NCBI GenBank assembly: GCA_018383835.1
Contig: JAHAWR010000004.1
Coordinates: 1-33,294, forward strand
Origin: Candidatus Jordarchaeia archaeon
GTDB lineage: Archaea > Asgardarchaeota > Jordiarchaeia > Jordiarchaeales > Freyrarchaeaceae
DNA length: 33,294 nucleotides
Reading direction: 5' to 3'
The notes below the pieces were generated by a model. That model worked only from the letters and a program-made list of their open reading frames with translations, searched no databases and had not been told where the DNA came from. Each line of letters starts with the position of its first letter. The stretch's first letter is position 1. This document shows, piece after piece, positions 14,227 to 22,800 of the stretch. Both the position numbers and the translations under genes were made by a program.

Positions 14227-15681
14227 TTGAGTAGGTTGACCGAGAAGGCGAGTAAGAAGGCTAAAGGGGCGAAGGTGGCGGAGAGAGCGGGCGAAGGGGC
14301 TGAGGGTGTTAAGGAGATAAGGGGTGAAGTTGCGGCCGCGCCGAAGTTCAAGCAGCCGTGGGATGGGCTACTGTCATTTTTCACGGTTTTCATTTGGGCT
14401 TACCTTGTGTTGCAAGTCTTCATCCACCCAGTGTGGGGCGTCGCCACCAAGATGGTTAGGATGAACGCGTTCATAGCATCCATGCCCGGTATGGCGATGG
14501 GCAACGCTGAACTTGGTCTCCTCCTCTCACTTAGCAACGCTTTGAATATGGAACTGTACCCGCTGGGCTACATCGTGGACTGGGTTCCCTACTTTATATT
14601 TTGCATCGTGTGGTTTGTGACGATAACGGTCCTAGCGAGGCCCTTCACACCTTCACGCGCGAAGCAGCCTCAGACGGGGATCATGGTGACCGCTCTTTCA
14701 ATGATACTCGCCTTTGTAACATGGTACATTCTGGCGATGGTCCTCCACTGGAAGGGTTACGAGATGATTATACTCGCCACATGCTGCTTCTTAGTCTTCC
14801 CGATATGGGCTACGCTTTTCCACTACTGGCCGTTCGTCCCAAAGAAGCCCAACGTGCACCCGGCGGTTAGAGGAGCAGTGTATGCTTTTATATCATGGAT
14901 TCTGGCATTCATCATACGTGGAGTAGTCACTTTCCTGATTTGGTCTAACCCCGTAGCAACGGCATTTACTCAGTACCTCTACGGAGTACCGATGGTAACC
15001 CTGACCCCGACCGAGCCCTACGACTTCTACAACTCGCTACTGTTATGCATAATCGTCGGAGCAGTTGCCATGAGCGTGATCTCCCCGTTCCCAAGCATAC
15101 CGCAGCCCAAGCGTGGACTATTAAACTTAGGGTTAGCGATCCTAGCTGGGGTTGCAATGTGGGGCATACTCACAGCAGTCATAGGACAGTCCTCGCAGAC
15201 AGTCCTCCTCACAGCCGGCAGTGTCCCCTACCTTTTCACGTTCCCCTACGTGAACCATGGAGCCATCGCAGCCTACATGGCCTTCCCGCTGGTGACGCTA
15301 CTAGCGGGACAGTTAACCTTTGGAATGTGGCCTTGGTCAAGGTGGGGCATGAAGGGAAGCATAGCCCTCGTTGTCGTCTCGTTCGTGGTCGGGACAATAC
15401 TCTACTACATCTTCATGGTTAACCCAGGGATGGCAGTCATATTCACGGGAGCCAACCTCCTGCTGCCAGTAAGCGGGCTAGAAACCGTTTACATGTTCTA
15501 TCTCGGAATAGGGCTCATGCTTTCATCGACGGGCGCCATCTGGAACGCATTAGTCTACTGCCTATACTTTGAGGGCGTTGCAGAGTTCCTAGGACGCGCA
15601 GTAATGTTCGCCTGGATGCTGACAGTACTCATCTTCTTCATGCTGGCATACGAAGCATTCGAGCACTGGCCATGGAGATAG
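14227..15681 (+). CDS. Polytopic membrane protein of unknown function
   Basis: A 484-residue protein with about ten or eleven transmembrane helices (roughly 47-68, 118-137, 150-173, 178-200, 216-237, 268-288, 300-320, 335-360, 377-398, 420-445 and 458-477). Residues 1-44 are a basic, Lys/Ala/Glu-rich cytoplasmic head. I find no transporter signature; aromatic motifs such as HYWPFVP and MWPWSRWG recur at loop ends. The first TTG (14227) abuts GGGAGG, while the TTG at 14236 has that site at a proper nine-base distance, so the true start may be three codons later. It is divergent from the exported acylase and followed by a run of T-stretches. A link with the acylase is only a thought from position. 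Confidence 0.75.
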   Translation: MSRLTEKASKKAKGAKVAERAGEGAEGVKEIRGEVAAAPKFKQPWDGLLSFFTVFIWAYLVLQVFIHPVWGVATKMVRMNAFIASMPGMAMGNAELGLLLSLSNALNMELYPLGYIVDWVPYFIFCIVWFVTITVLARPFTPSRAKQPQTGIMVTALSMILAFVTWYILAMVLHWKGYEMIILATCCFLVFPIWATLFHYWPFVPKKPNVHPAVRGAVYAFISWILAFIIRGVVTFLIWSNPVATAFTQYLYGVPMVTLTPTEPYDFYNSLLLCIIVGAVAMSVISPFPSIPQPKRGLLNLGLAILAGVAMWGILTAVIGQSSQTVLLTAGSVPYLFTFPYVNHGAIAAYMAFPLVTLLAGQLTFGMWPWSRWGMKGSIALVVVSFVVGTILYYIFMVNPGMAVIFTGANLLLPVSGLETVYMFYLGIGLMLSSTGAIWNALVYCLYFEGVAEFLGRAVMFAWMLTVLIFFMLAYEAFEHWPWR

Positions 15682-15695
15682 CCCCTAAGCCCCCA

Positions 15696-15728
15696 TTTTT
15701 TTCTCACCCATTTTTTGCACACATTTTT
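15696..15728 (+). terminator. Triple T-run terminator
   Basis: T7, T6 and T5 runs follow within 50 bases of the stop codon of the membrane protein, a typical archaeal intrinsic terminator. Confidence 0.7.
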
Positions 15729-15859
15729 GTCACATATTTCTTCCGTCATCAACGGTTTCACTAAGTTGTAAGTTGTAGTAAGCATCGATGAAGGGGCTGC
15801 ACAACCAAAGAGGGCTCATAGGAGCTACAACAAAAACCATTGATAATATTCGATATTTC

Positions 15860-15952
15860 GAGAGCGGGTTCACCCTGACAGGGGAAGGTTGACGATTCGG
15901 AGCCCTAAGAGCTGCGTGAGACCCTACCAAAGACTACGTAGCTCAAAACCAG
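15860..15952 (+). pseudogene. 3' end of a third TnpB element with shared guide-RNA block
   Basis: The stretch starts GGGTTCACCCTGAC at 15866, identical to 14 bases of the minus-strand element at 4409-4532, and continues with a worn copy of the rest. One frame reads SGFTLTGEG before TGA, matching GFTLTGGE in the tnpB at 4391. It ends ACTACGTAGCTCAAAACC, the third example of the element-end motif. Nothing further of a tnpB gene is recognisable upstream (15729-15859), so the element has been almost wholly lost. Confidence 0.6.
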
Positions 15953-16264
15953 GAAGTGGGGTAACACCTTCCCCTACTTAAACACTCCTGAGGATTTGTA
16001 ATAAAAAGTAATAAAAACACACTGACGGTCAGTGGTGAATAGCCTTAGCCCCCCTTCCAAGTTACACGGGGTTGACCGAGAAACAGTAGAGCGTGGGTTA
16101 CGGGTGCTCGATGGAGCGGAGGTTTATCTAGAGGCTTTAACTGTTGCCCAGCTCAGCAGTACTGGGTGTTTGAATTCGCTTGGGTTCTCTTATCTCGCCT
16201 GCTGCGTGTATGCAGCCGCCAGCGTAGGGGCAGACGACTCCTCCGTCATCCGGCTCCCGGGTTT
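15953..16264. other. Gap with an uncertain plus-strand ORF
   Basis: A TATA-like TAATAAAAAC at about 16003-16014 precedes a GTG at 16032 by a leaderless distance. That GTG opens 139 codons, but the second half lies over the coding region of the V4R-like gene on the other strand. The first half (GVDRETVERGLRVLDGAEVY) matches no family I know. A chance ORF or a small real gene whose end is degraded are both possible. Confidence 0.3.
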
Positions 16265-16756
16265 TCAGGCTATTTTTATTTCCGTTACGCTTCCTTTTTC
16301 CGTCAGCTTTGACCACTCAATCGTGACTTCTCTTCCAGAGTGCTTCTGTATTATAGCTGCTGCAACCATTGCCGCGGGGCAGGTTCCCTTGGGTTGCGTC
16401 ACAGTGTGGGCTCTTTTAGCCATGATGCAATCGTCAACCACGAAAAGGTAGGTGTCCTCGTCCTTCCTTTCAAAGTGTGCGAGAAGAAAGGACTTTTCCA
16501 GGAGCTGGAGAAACTCCGACAGAGCCTCATCAAGGTTTCCTCCTTTTATGGGCTCTATCCCCAGCTTCTTAACATTCATCATGCTTTCCTGCACCATAGG
16601 GAATACGTAGTCTCTGAGCCCCTCACGCCCAACGAGCTCTGTTATTTTTTCTTGGAGGGAGAATAGCGCAGCGTGATATAGTCCCCCTATTATTGCTCCG
16701 AACTCTCGCGGCATCATGAGGTTAAACATCCTCTTCTTTAAGTTCGTCTCAACCAC
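16265..16756 (-). CDS. V4R-like sensor domain protein
   Basis: A 163-residue protein. The helical first half contains FGAIIGGLYHAALFSLQEKI, and the second half is YLFVVDDCIMAKRAH, then GTCPAAMVAAAIIQKHSGRE and VTEIKIA. This layout, a helical hairpin followed by a strand-Cys-Pro-helix-strand block, is like the V4R/heme-NO-binding-like domain that senses small molecules in archaea and bacteria. The match is at the level of pattern, so it is tentative. The GTG at 16756 overlaps the end of the upstream gene by eight bases, so the two are translated together; ATG codons at 16729 and 16717 are other starts. Pairing with a roadblock/longin protein suggests a sensor for a small-GTPase-like switch. 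Confidence 0.65.
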   Translation of the reverse strand: MVETNLKKRMFNLMMPREFGAIIGGLYHAALFSLQEKITELVGREGLRDYVFPMVQESMMNVKKLGIEPIKGGNLDEALSEFLQLLEKSFLLAHFERKDEDTYLFVVDDCIMAKRAHTVTQPKGTCPAAMVAAAIIQKHSGREVTIEWSKLTEKGSVTEIKIA

Positions 16757-17510
16757 CTCCTTTCTCGGTGATTTTTAGCGTGAAGTCCAGAAGGAGGCTA
16801 GATGCCTCAACCAAGCTGTTCATGTCGTACTTCTCCGTTCTGGGCAGGAAATTCATAAGGCAGAGCCTGCCCTTAACGAGCACTACTATCCATTTTTCTT
16901 TTCCTCCAAAGATGACCGTCTCCACTCTGCCCCCACCCACCTCTTCCGACAACTTGTTGGCGAAGCTCGCTATCATCGCCGCCACTGTCGCCATCTTCTT
17001 CATAGACATGAACCATGTCGGTAGGAGGGAGAAGAGAACCCTACCCTCTTCAAGGTCGTAGAGGACAACTCCTTCCAGCCCGGCTCGCGAGAAGAAAACG
17101 CGTATGGCGGTCTCCACGAATGGCCTAGAAATAATGTCTCTCAGGTATGAGTGGATCCCCTCGAAGGCCTTCAGGTTGCCGTCCCAGCTCCTAAGCGTCT
17201 CCCCGTACTCTGCCATGAACTTTTCTAGAACATCTTCTAGGATGAGCTTGACGATGACCCCCGGTAGCTTCTCCGACGAAAAGGCGACGGCACAAATCCC
17301 CTTGTCATTGGCCACGCAATAAATTTTTCCATCCTTAAAGTCGAGGCCTTCAAGCTCCGAGCCGAGGGTATCCCTGCCGAGAGCCATTATGGCGGACATT
17401 AACCCACCAACAATTTGGGAGGGCCATGTATCGGTTGCCGAAGCTAGGCAAACGCCGCTACTACCTATAACTAATATGTCCTGAATAGGGTTACGGTCAA
17501 GCTGAGGCAC
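16749..17510 (-). CDS. Longin/roadblock double-domain protein
   Basis: A 253-residue protein with two related alpha-beta domains. Residues about 10-105 (ILVIGSSGVCLASAT, later KIYCVANDKGICAVAFSS) resemble a longin-type fold; residues about 140-250 (LEGVVLYDLEEGRVLFSLLP, WIVVLVKGRLCLMNFLP) resemble a roadblock/LC7 domain. In archaea such proteins serve as partners of small GTPases such as MglA-like or Ras-like proteins in polarity, transport or signalling. No GTPase gene is in the window. The GTG at 17510 has GGAGG six bases upstream. It is the first gene of a pair with the V4R-like protein and has its own promoter after the dehydratase gene. Confidence 0.7.
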   Translation of the reverse strand: MPQLDRNPIQDILVIGSSGVCLASATDTWPSQIVGGLMSAIMALGRDTLGSELEGLDFKDGKIYCVANDKGICAVAFSSEKLPGVIVKLILEDVLEKFMAEYGETLRSWDGNLKAFEGIHSYLRDIISRPFVETAIRVFFSRAGLEGVVLYDLEEGRVLFSLLPTWFMSMKKMATVAAMIASFANKLSEEVGGGRVETVIFGGKEKWIVVLVKGRLCLMNFLPRTEKYDMNSLVEASSLLLDFTLKITEKGGG

Positions 17511-17529
17511 AAAGATCCTCCTTCAGGAA

Positions 17530-17549
17530 CTTCACCGATAACGGTGAAG
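17530..17549. promoter_or_regulatory. Perfect 8-base hairpin/operator before the roadblock gene
   Basis: CTTCACCG-ATAA-CGGTGAAG. It lies between the end of the dehydratase gene and the roadblock start, and falls on the predicted transcript start of the TATA box at 17558-17568 (CTTTTAAATAA on the minus strand). It could be an operator covering the start site, or a terminator for the dehydratase gene, although no T-run follows. Confidence 0.5.
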
Positions 17550-17561
17550 GAAGAGAGTTAT

Positions 17562-19022
17562 TTAAAAGTTATTATCCATGTTTATTCCTGCCAGTTTCGC
17601 GGCGTTCTTCATTTTCTCTTTGAACTTCGCTTGCCTTGATATCATTATTTTCTGTGTTTGGGGTGAGCCTGCTCCGTGGAGCGACTCGACGAGGTATCCT
17701 GTGCTCATGGTTAGGTTCTCTATCAGCCTCACAGCCCTCATCCTGTGCTCTGCGGGGTATTCGGCGTTGCCCTGCATGTACTTCGCCACATACTTACCGA
17801 CCTTCTCGCTTCTAAGGTCCCTCTCGCTCGGCATCGTCGCAACTATTCCCCCTGCTATGTCCTGGGCCAGCCTAGCCATCTCGTATGGTGCACGAGTCAC
17901 GTTGAGCTTGCACACGTTGGCGAGCAGGGGCTCGGGCCTGTAGGCGCCCGAGGGTGTTACGTACCCCTCGTAGCTACAAGCTAGGGCGCAGGAGTAGAGG
18001 GTTTCGTTCATGTGGGTCATCTCCACGAGCTTGTCCCTCACATGCGAGGCGTCAAGGATGCCGTTGTAGAGGGCTGCTAGGGCGCTTGCGCCTATGAGCA
18101 CGTCTCCCATCCCAGCCTTGCAGCCGCCATAGTTCTGCCTATGGTACGAGGAGAAGGTCTCCACGACCAGCCCTGTGAACTCCGTCTCGCCGCACATGAA
18201 AACTCTCTCCCACGGGACGAAGACGTCGTCGAAAATGGTTAACGTTTCATGTCCGCTCGAGCTGTACATGTAGTTGCCTATGTCCATCCAGTCCTCCATC
18301 ACTCTCCTGTAGTCACCCATCTGCCTGCCCACGACGAGGGTGACCCCCTCAGCGTCGGTCGGGACGGCGAACGCCACCGCGTAGTCTGCGTCCTTCTCGT
18401 CCATCGCCCTCGTCGGGAGAACGATTATCTCGTGGGAGTGGACGCAGCCCGTCGTGTGCGCCTTCGCCCCCCTCACCACTATCCCGTCCTCCCGCCGCTC
18501 AACAACTCTCACGTACATGTCCGGGTCGCGCTGCTCATGCGGCCTCAGGCTCCTGTCCCCCTTAACGTCGGTCATGGCGCCCGCACACATCAAGTCGTTC
18601 CCCTGAACGTACTTCAAGTATTTCTTCAACTGCTCATGGTAGCTTGTACCATGCTTAGCATCTATCTCGTAGGTTGTTATGTAGAGGGCGTTGAGCGCAT
18701 CCCAGCCCACACACCGCTGAATGCACGTCCCAGTCCTCTCACATAGAACCCTCAGCAGCTTAACCTTGCAGACGAGGTCGTGTGCGTTCTGGTGGATGTG
18801 GGTGAACCTGTTAACCGTCTCTCCGGTCAGGTGGGACTTTGCCGTCGCAAGCCATTTGTAGGCATCCTCGTGAGCCAAGTTGTAGGTCTCAGCCACGGCG
18901 TTGAGGGATGGCCCAAGCAGCGGGTGCTCCGTCGGGTCAGCGATCTCCTCACCCAAAGCGAAAACCTTCACCCGCCTCCCCTTCAAGCTCCTAACATACT
19001 CCTCGCCAGTCATCAAAACCAT
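17562..19022 (-). CDS. abfD: 4-hydroxybutyryl-CoA dehydratase / vinylacetyl-CoA isomerase
   Basis: A 486-residue flavin and [4Fe-4S] enzyme that converts 4-hydroxybutyryl-CoA to crotonyl-CoA by a ketyl-radical mechanism. The four cluster ligands known from the clostridial enzyme (C99, C103, H292, C299) have exact counterparts: C100 and C104 (TCIQRCVGWD) and H294 and C301 (YHRQNYGGC). The family is shared with 4-hydroxyphenylacetate 3-monooxygenase, which lacks these ligands, so this is the dehydratase. In archaea it serves the 3HP/4HB or DC/4HB carbon-fixation cycles, or in other microbes aminobutyrate fermentation. No other gene of these routes is nearby. GGAGGGG precedes the ATG. Length matches the family. 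Confidence 0.92.
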   Translation of the reverse strand: MVLMTGEEYVRSLKGRRVKVFALGEEIADPTEHPLLGPSLNAVAETYNLAHEDAYKWLATAKSHLTGETVNRFTHIHQNAHDLVCKVKLLRVLCERTGTCIQRCVGWDALNALYITTYEIDAKHGTSYHEQLKKYLKYVQGNDLMCAGAMTDVKGDRSLRPHEQRDPDMYVRVVERREDGIVVRGAKAHTTGCVHSHEIIVLPTRAMDEKDADYAVAFAVPTDAEGVTLVVGRQMGDYRRVMEDWMDIGNYMYSSSGHETLTIFDDVFVPWERVFMCGETEFTGLVVETFSSYHRQNYGGCKAGMGDVLIGASALAALYNGILDASHVRDKLVEMTHMNETLYSCALACSYEGYVTPSGAYRPEPLLANVCKLNVTRAPYEMARLAQDIAGGIVATMPSERDLRSEKVGKYVAKYMQGNAEYPAEHRMRAVRLIENLTMSTGYLVESLHGAGSPQTQKIMISRQAKFKEKMKNAAKLAGINMDNNF

Positions 19023-19062
19023 GCAAACCCCTCCAGCATCTTACAACAACCAAGAAGAACAG

Positions 19063-19077
19063 CTAATTAACCTTATC
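19063..19077 (-). promoter_or_regulatory. Promoter of the dehydratase gene
   Basis: On the minus strand GATAAGG precedes TTAATTAG. The transcript start should be near 19041, giving an 18-base leader that holds the GGAGGGG ribosome site. Confidence 0.55.
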
Positions 19078-19095
19078 GGAAACAAGGTGCAACAC

Positions 19096-19104
19096 GTTTA
19101 AAAG
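19096..19104 (+). promoter_or_regulatory. TATA box of the Cys-cluster protein gene
   Basis: GTTTAAAAG puts the transcript start near 19126, six bases before the GTG at 19132. It lies in the same 109-base divergent gap as the dehydratase promoter. Confidence 0.55.
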
Positions 19105-19131
19105 GAGGCTCTCTCTGGTTCCTCATGTAGC

Positions 19132-19668
19132 GTGGTGGGTGGGCCTGTGCCTTTCCTCCCATGGCGCCTCTTCCACTCCTGGAGCTGCCTGATGTGCGGC
19201 GAGTGTTGCGAAAAGTTCGACGTAAGCCTCACACCCCCAGAAGCCTCCCTACTAGTGAGGGAGTACGGAGAAAAGGTGGTCGAGAAGAGGGGGAGAAAAA
19301 TCTACTTGAGGCGCGTCGGCGGAAAATGCGTCTTCCAAGATAGAGTAGCGTGTAGCATCCAAACCATTAAGCCCTCAGCCTGCAAGCTTTGGCCCTTCAA
19401 GGTCTCAAGCTACCCTCTCAGACTGGAAGACAGGCACATGGCGGAGTACACATTCGCCGGCACGAAGCTATACGTCTACGTGAACGTCTTCTGCCGCGGA
19501 CTAAACAAGGGGACACCTATATGGGCGGTCATACCTGAAGCGGTAGCAATCCACTTCGGACTAACAGACAAGCAGACGCTCACAACCTCACAGGTACCCA
19601 AAGCAATCGAAACCAAGCCAACAATAACAAAAACGGTGACAGCCAAAAGAGCGGCAAAAAGAAAGTAA
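19132..19668 (+). CDS. YkgJ-type Cys-cluster (CxxCxxCC) protein
   Basis: A 178-residue protein with the family signature CLMCGECCEKFDV near residue 20, followed by C65 (GGKCVFQ), C73 (VACSI) and C84 (SACKLWPFKV). The eight or so cysteines are thought to bind zinc or an iron-sulfur cluster; the role is not known in general. Homologues are short (90-180 residues), and the tail here (TKPTITKTVTAKRAAKRK) is basic and probably disordered. Two GTG codons are adjacent at 19132 and 19135. The gene is divergent from the 4-hydroxybutyryl-CoA dehydratase and could serve that enzyme's cluster, but this is only a guess from position. Confidence 0.85.
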   Translation: MVGGPVPFLPWRLFHSWSCLMCGECCEKFDVSLTPPEASLLVREYGEKVVEKRGRKIYLRRVGGKCVFQDRVACSIQTIKPSACKLWPFKVSSYPLRLEDRHMAEYTFAGTKLYVYVNVFCRGLNKGTPIWAVIPEAVAIHFGLTDKQTLTTSQVPKAIETKPTITKTVTAKRAAKRK

Positions 19669-19852
19669 GAAGCCAACCACACCACCAGACCCCCAATCCA
19701 AACAACTTGAGACGCTGAAAAGGAGCCGCCCAGGACGGCCAAGGCATCCTAGAGGAGTCAGCATGGTAGACAATGGATAAGACACACCTAATAATTTGGG
19801 GAAAAATCAGTATTCATAGCAAATACTTCAAAAAACTAACAGTTTTGTCATA

Positions 19853-19864
19853 ATATTTTTAAAA
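19853..19864 (+). promoter_or_regulatory. TATA box of the giant surface-protein gene
   Basis: ATATTTTTAAAA, centred near 19858, lies 22 bases before the ATG at 19880, so transcription should start at or within a few bases of the ATG. No ribosome site is seen, as expected for a leaderless message. Confidence 0.65.
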
Positions 19865-19879
19865 GTTCCCCTTCAATAT

Positions 19880-22800
19880 ATGGAACCCAAGAAGAAAATG
19901 AGGATCAGGAGCATGGAGAGAAAGGCGAAAACAACCCTGGCAGTGCTTACTGCAACCCTCATCATACTCACCATACTCGCCCCACTTGTAACACAACAAC
20001 CCACACCAGCCGCACTAGCCACACCCACACAAGCAACCACAACAAACAAGCAGTCAACCACACCCCCACAAGATGCTCCGCCGTGGTGGGATGTCGCCTT
20101 CGGGTTCCGCATACCCGTTAACGTGACCAACAACGCGGGCGTAAACGCGGCGATACCTGTGGACGTCTACGTAGACTTCGCTGGGCTTGGGGTGAGCTGC
20201 TACAATGGCAGCATAAGGGTCCAGTGGTGGAATGGCTCCTCTTGGCTGCCCGAGCCCGGAATACCGTACCAGTTGTGGAACGAGACCTACAGCGGGGGGA
20301 AGATCGCGTCCGCGACGATAACATTCCACGCCAACCTCACAGCATACCAGACGGCAACATACCACATATACTTCGACGACACGTCAGGCACGCCACCACA
20401 ATTCACACCACAAGTCCAAGCCAACGACACAGGAAACACGATAACGGTGGAAGGGGCAAACTACAAAGCATACATAGACAAGACGGCTAACGGAGGAAAA
20501 ATATTTGAGTGCTACAACAGCTTCTACGAAGGCAACTGGAGCACACCACCATTCCACAACAACCCAACATTTGCTAGTGGCAAAAATGATAGGTTCAAGT
20601 GGATTATAGAGGGAGGGCCATTTTGTGGACCGAGTGTATCCTCTGGCTCCTTGTTCGTCGCAATAACAGCGTGCGCGAACTTCACTCGTCAAGGACCTAG
20701 GGGACCACAGATAACCAGTAATTACGTTAATGTTACTTACAGGTTCTTCGAGTGGGGGTGGATATGTGAAACGACCACGTTCTTCGCGGAGTCACGAGAC
20801 CTCAACTATTACAGGTGCTGCGGCTACTCCTTCGACCCCCAAATAATGCCGAAGCTGTTTTATGAGGGCTGCAGTGACCCATTAACTATGACCATTGGTT
20901 CTTCCTATAATTTGGGAGGGGCGGGCTGGTTCTGCACGTTTAGTGACGTCTTTGGTCCTGCAGCTGGCATAGTGGACGTCGGGCCCCTGCGTTATAACAT
21001 TACGAGCCCCCCGTTGTTAAGCTGGCAGTTTGTGGTGAACTATGGGAGTAGCTCAGAGGACTGGTACAGAACAACTGCCACCTTAACGGTTAACCCCGGA
21101 GACTGGATAAGTGAACGCTACGCCTTCTACATCTGGAACGGAACCCAGGGTTACAGCCAGTTTGAGAGCTTCGCCGAGGCAGTGAAGAGGAAGTCCGTGT
21201 CCGTCGGCGGCGTTGAGGAAAGGTTCTTCAGCTTGAGGGTCTACGTCGAAGACCTCAACGGCCAATCTCTTGGCGGCGCCCTGGTGAAAATAATGAACAA
21301 CACGGGACACGAGCTCGTTAGTGGGTTGACAAGCCAGGACGGGTGGGCCTCATTCTACCTCTACGAGGGCAACTACAATGTCTGCGCCAGCTGGAACGAA
21401 ACGCATGAAGGCATAACATACCAGACGTACACTAATGATAGCGTGGCAATCAGCTTGAGCAGCGACGCGCAACTAACCGTCGTAGTGGAAGTGGTAAACC
21501 TCATGTGCCACACCATCTACCCGTGGGGCAGCCCCCTACCCTACGTCAACGTCACAGTTGAGAACGAAAGCGGAAGCCTTTTCACGTCGGGGATCACAGA
21601 TAGTAGTGGCGAGGTTCGGTTCCGCCTACCAACAGGCAACTACACCATATACCTGTACGAGGGCGGCCAGCTGCGCCAGGTAAACGACTCAAACAGCATC
21701 CAAATAACTCTCTCAACAGGCAACACACCATACAATGCCACACTCAACTGCACAACATACTCACAGTCTTCACCCCTAACTAAAACGTGTATAAATATTA
21801 CTAATGGCACTTCGTTGTCGTTTACTTGGACTCCTTACGACGTTTTCCTCTATGTCAGGTGGCAGTACGAGAATGGGTCTGACGTGGATCGTTCAGAAGA
21901 TGAGAGCCGCTACCTGCAGTATAGGGTTGTGGGCTCTTCAGGGGTGGTTTTAGACTGGACGAACCTAACGCAGCACAGCAATGAAGGGATATATTACATA
22001 GCTAATCTTACTGGTTTGCTCTATGGCGGCGCAACGTATACCGTTGAGTTTAGGGCTGGTGGCGAGGGGTTTGAGGCCGTTGCGGGAAGCGTCGCCATCA
22101 TCGTTCATCCGGTTATACTGAGCGATTCTAACGTTGATGTTTCGCGTTTGGGGACTTACTACTGGAACCAGGAAGATGTTCCGGTGTGGGTTCGCGTCTA
22201 CGATAACTATAATAATCGCGCGGTTGTTGGTGCGAGCGTCACGTGGTCTGTTGAGAAGTTCGGCAGCTTCCCGCTGGTTGATGATGATAGTGACGGGAAC
22301 TATACGGGCAGCATACCTAGGGGTCTTCTGCCCCAGGGCAGCCACACGGTGACTTTCAGGGTGGAGTGTGAAAACTATACTGCTTACAGTAAGGACAGGG
22401 TGATTGTTATCTCGCCGAGGCCGCTGTCTCTGGAGTTTAAGCCTGCCTACGACGTGGTCTTCGGGGACAGCTTCACCCTTTACGCCATCTGCAGGGATAA
22501 CCTTACGGGCGAGCTGTTACCGTCAAATGTCAGAGTCTACTACTCGATTGAGGGGACTGGGTTCTTCGGCGTCCTCGAGGATGGTGACGGGGACGGAAAC
22601 TACACGGGCACCTTCGACACCTCACTCCTCCCGTCAGGTATAAGTTATAGCATTAGACTCAACGCCGTCCTAGAGAACTATGCTTCAGTAGAGAAGACGA
22701 TTTACCTATTAGTTAAGCCTGTTCCGATGAGCATTCAGGACGTACGCGTTTCGGAGACGCAGTGGATGGATGAGCTCAACCTGACGGTTACGGTCTGGAA

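Noticed and set aside
14189..14230. Short ORF MAEIFLNGEGKGG
   Set aside because: It spans the TATA box and start site of the membrane-protein gene and is unlikely to be transcribed.
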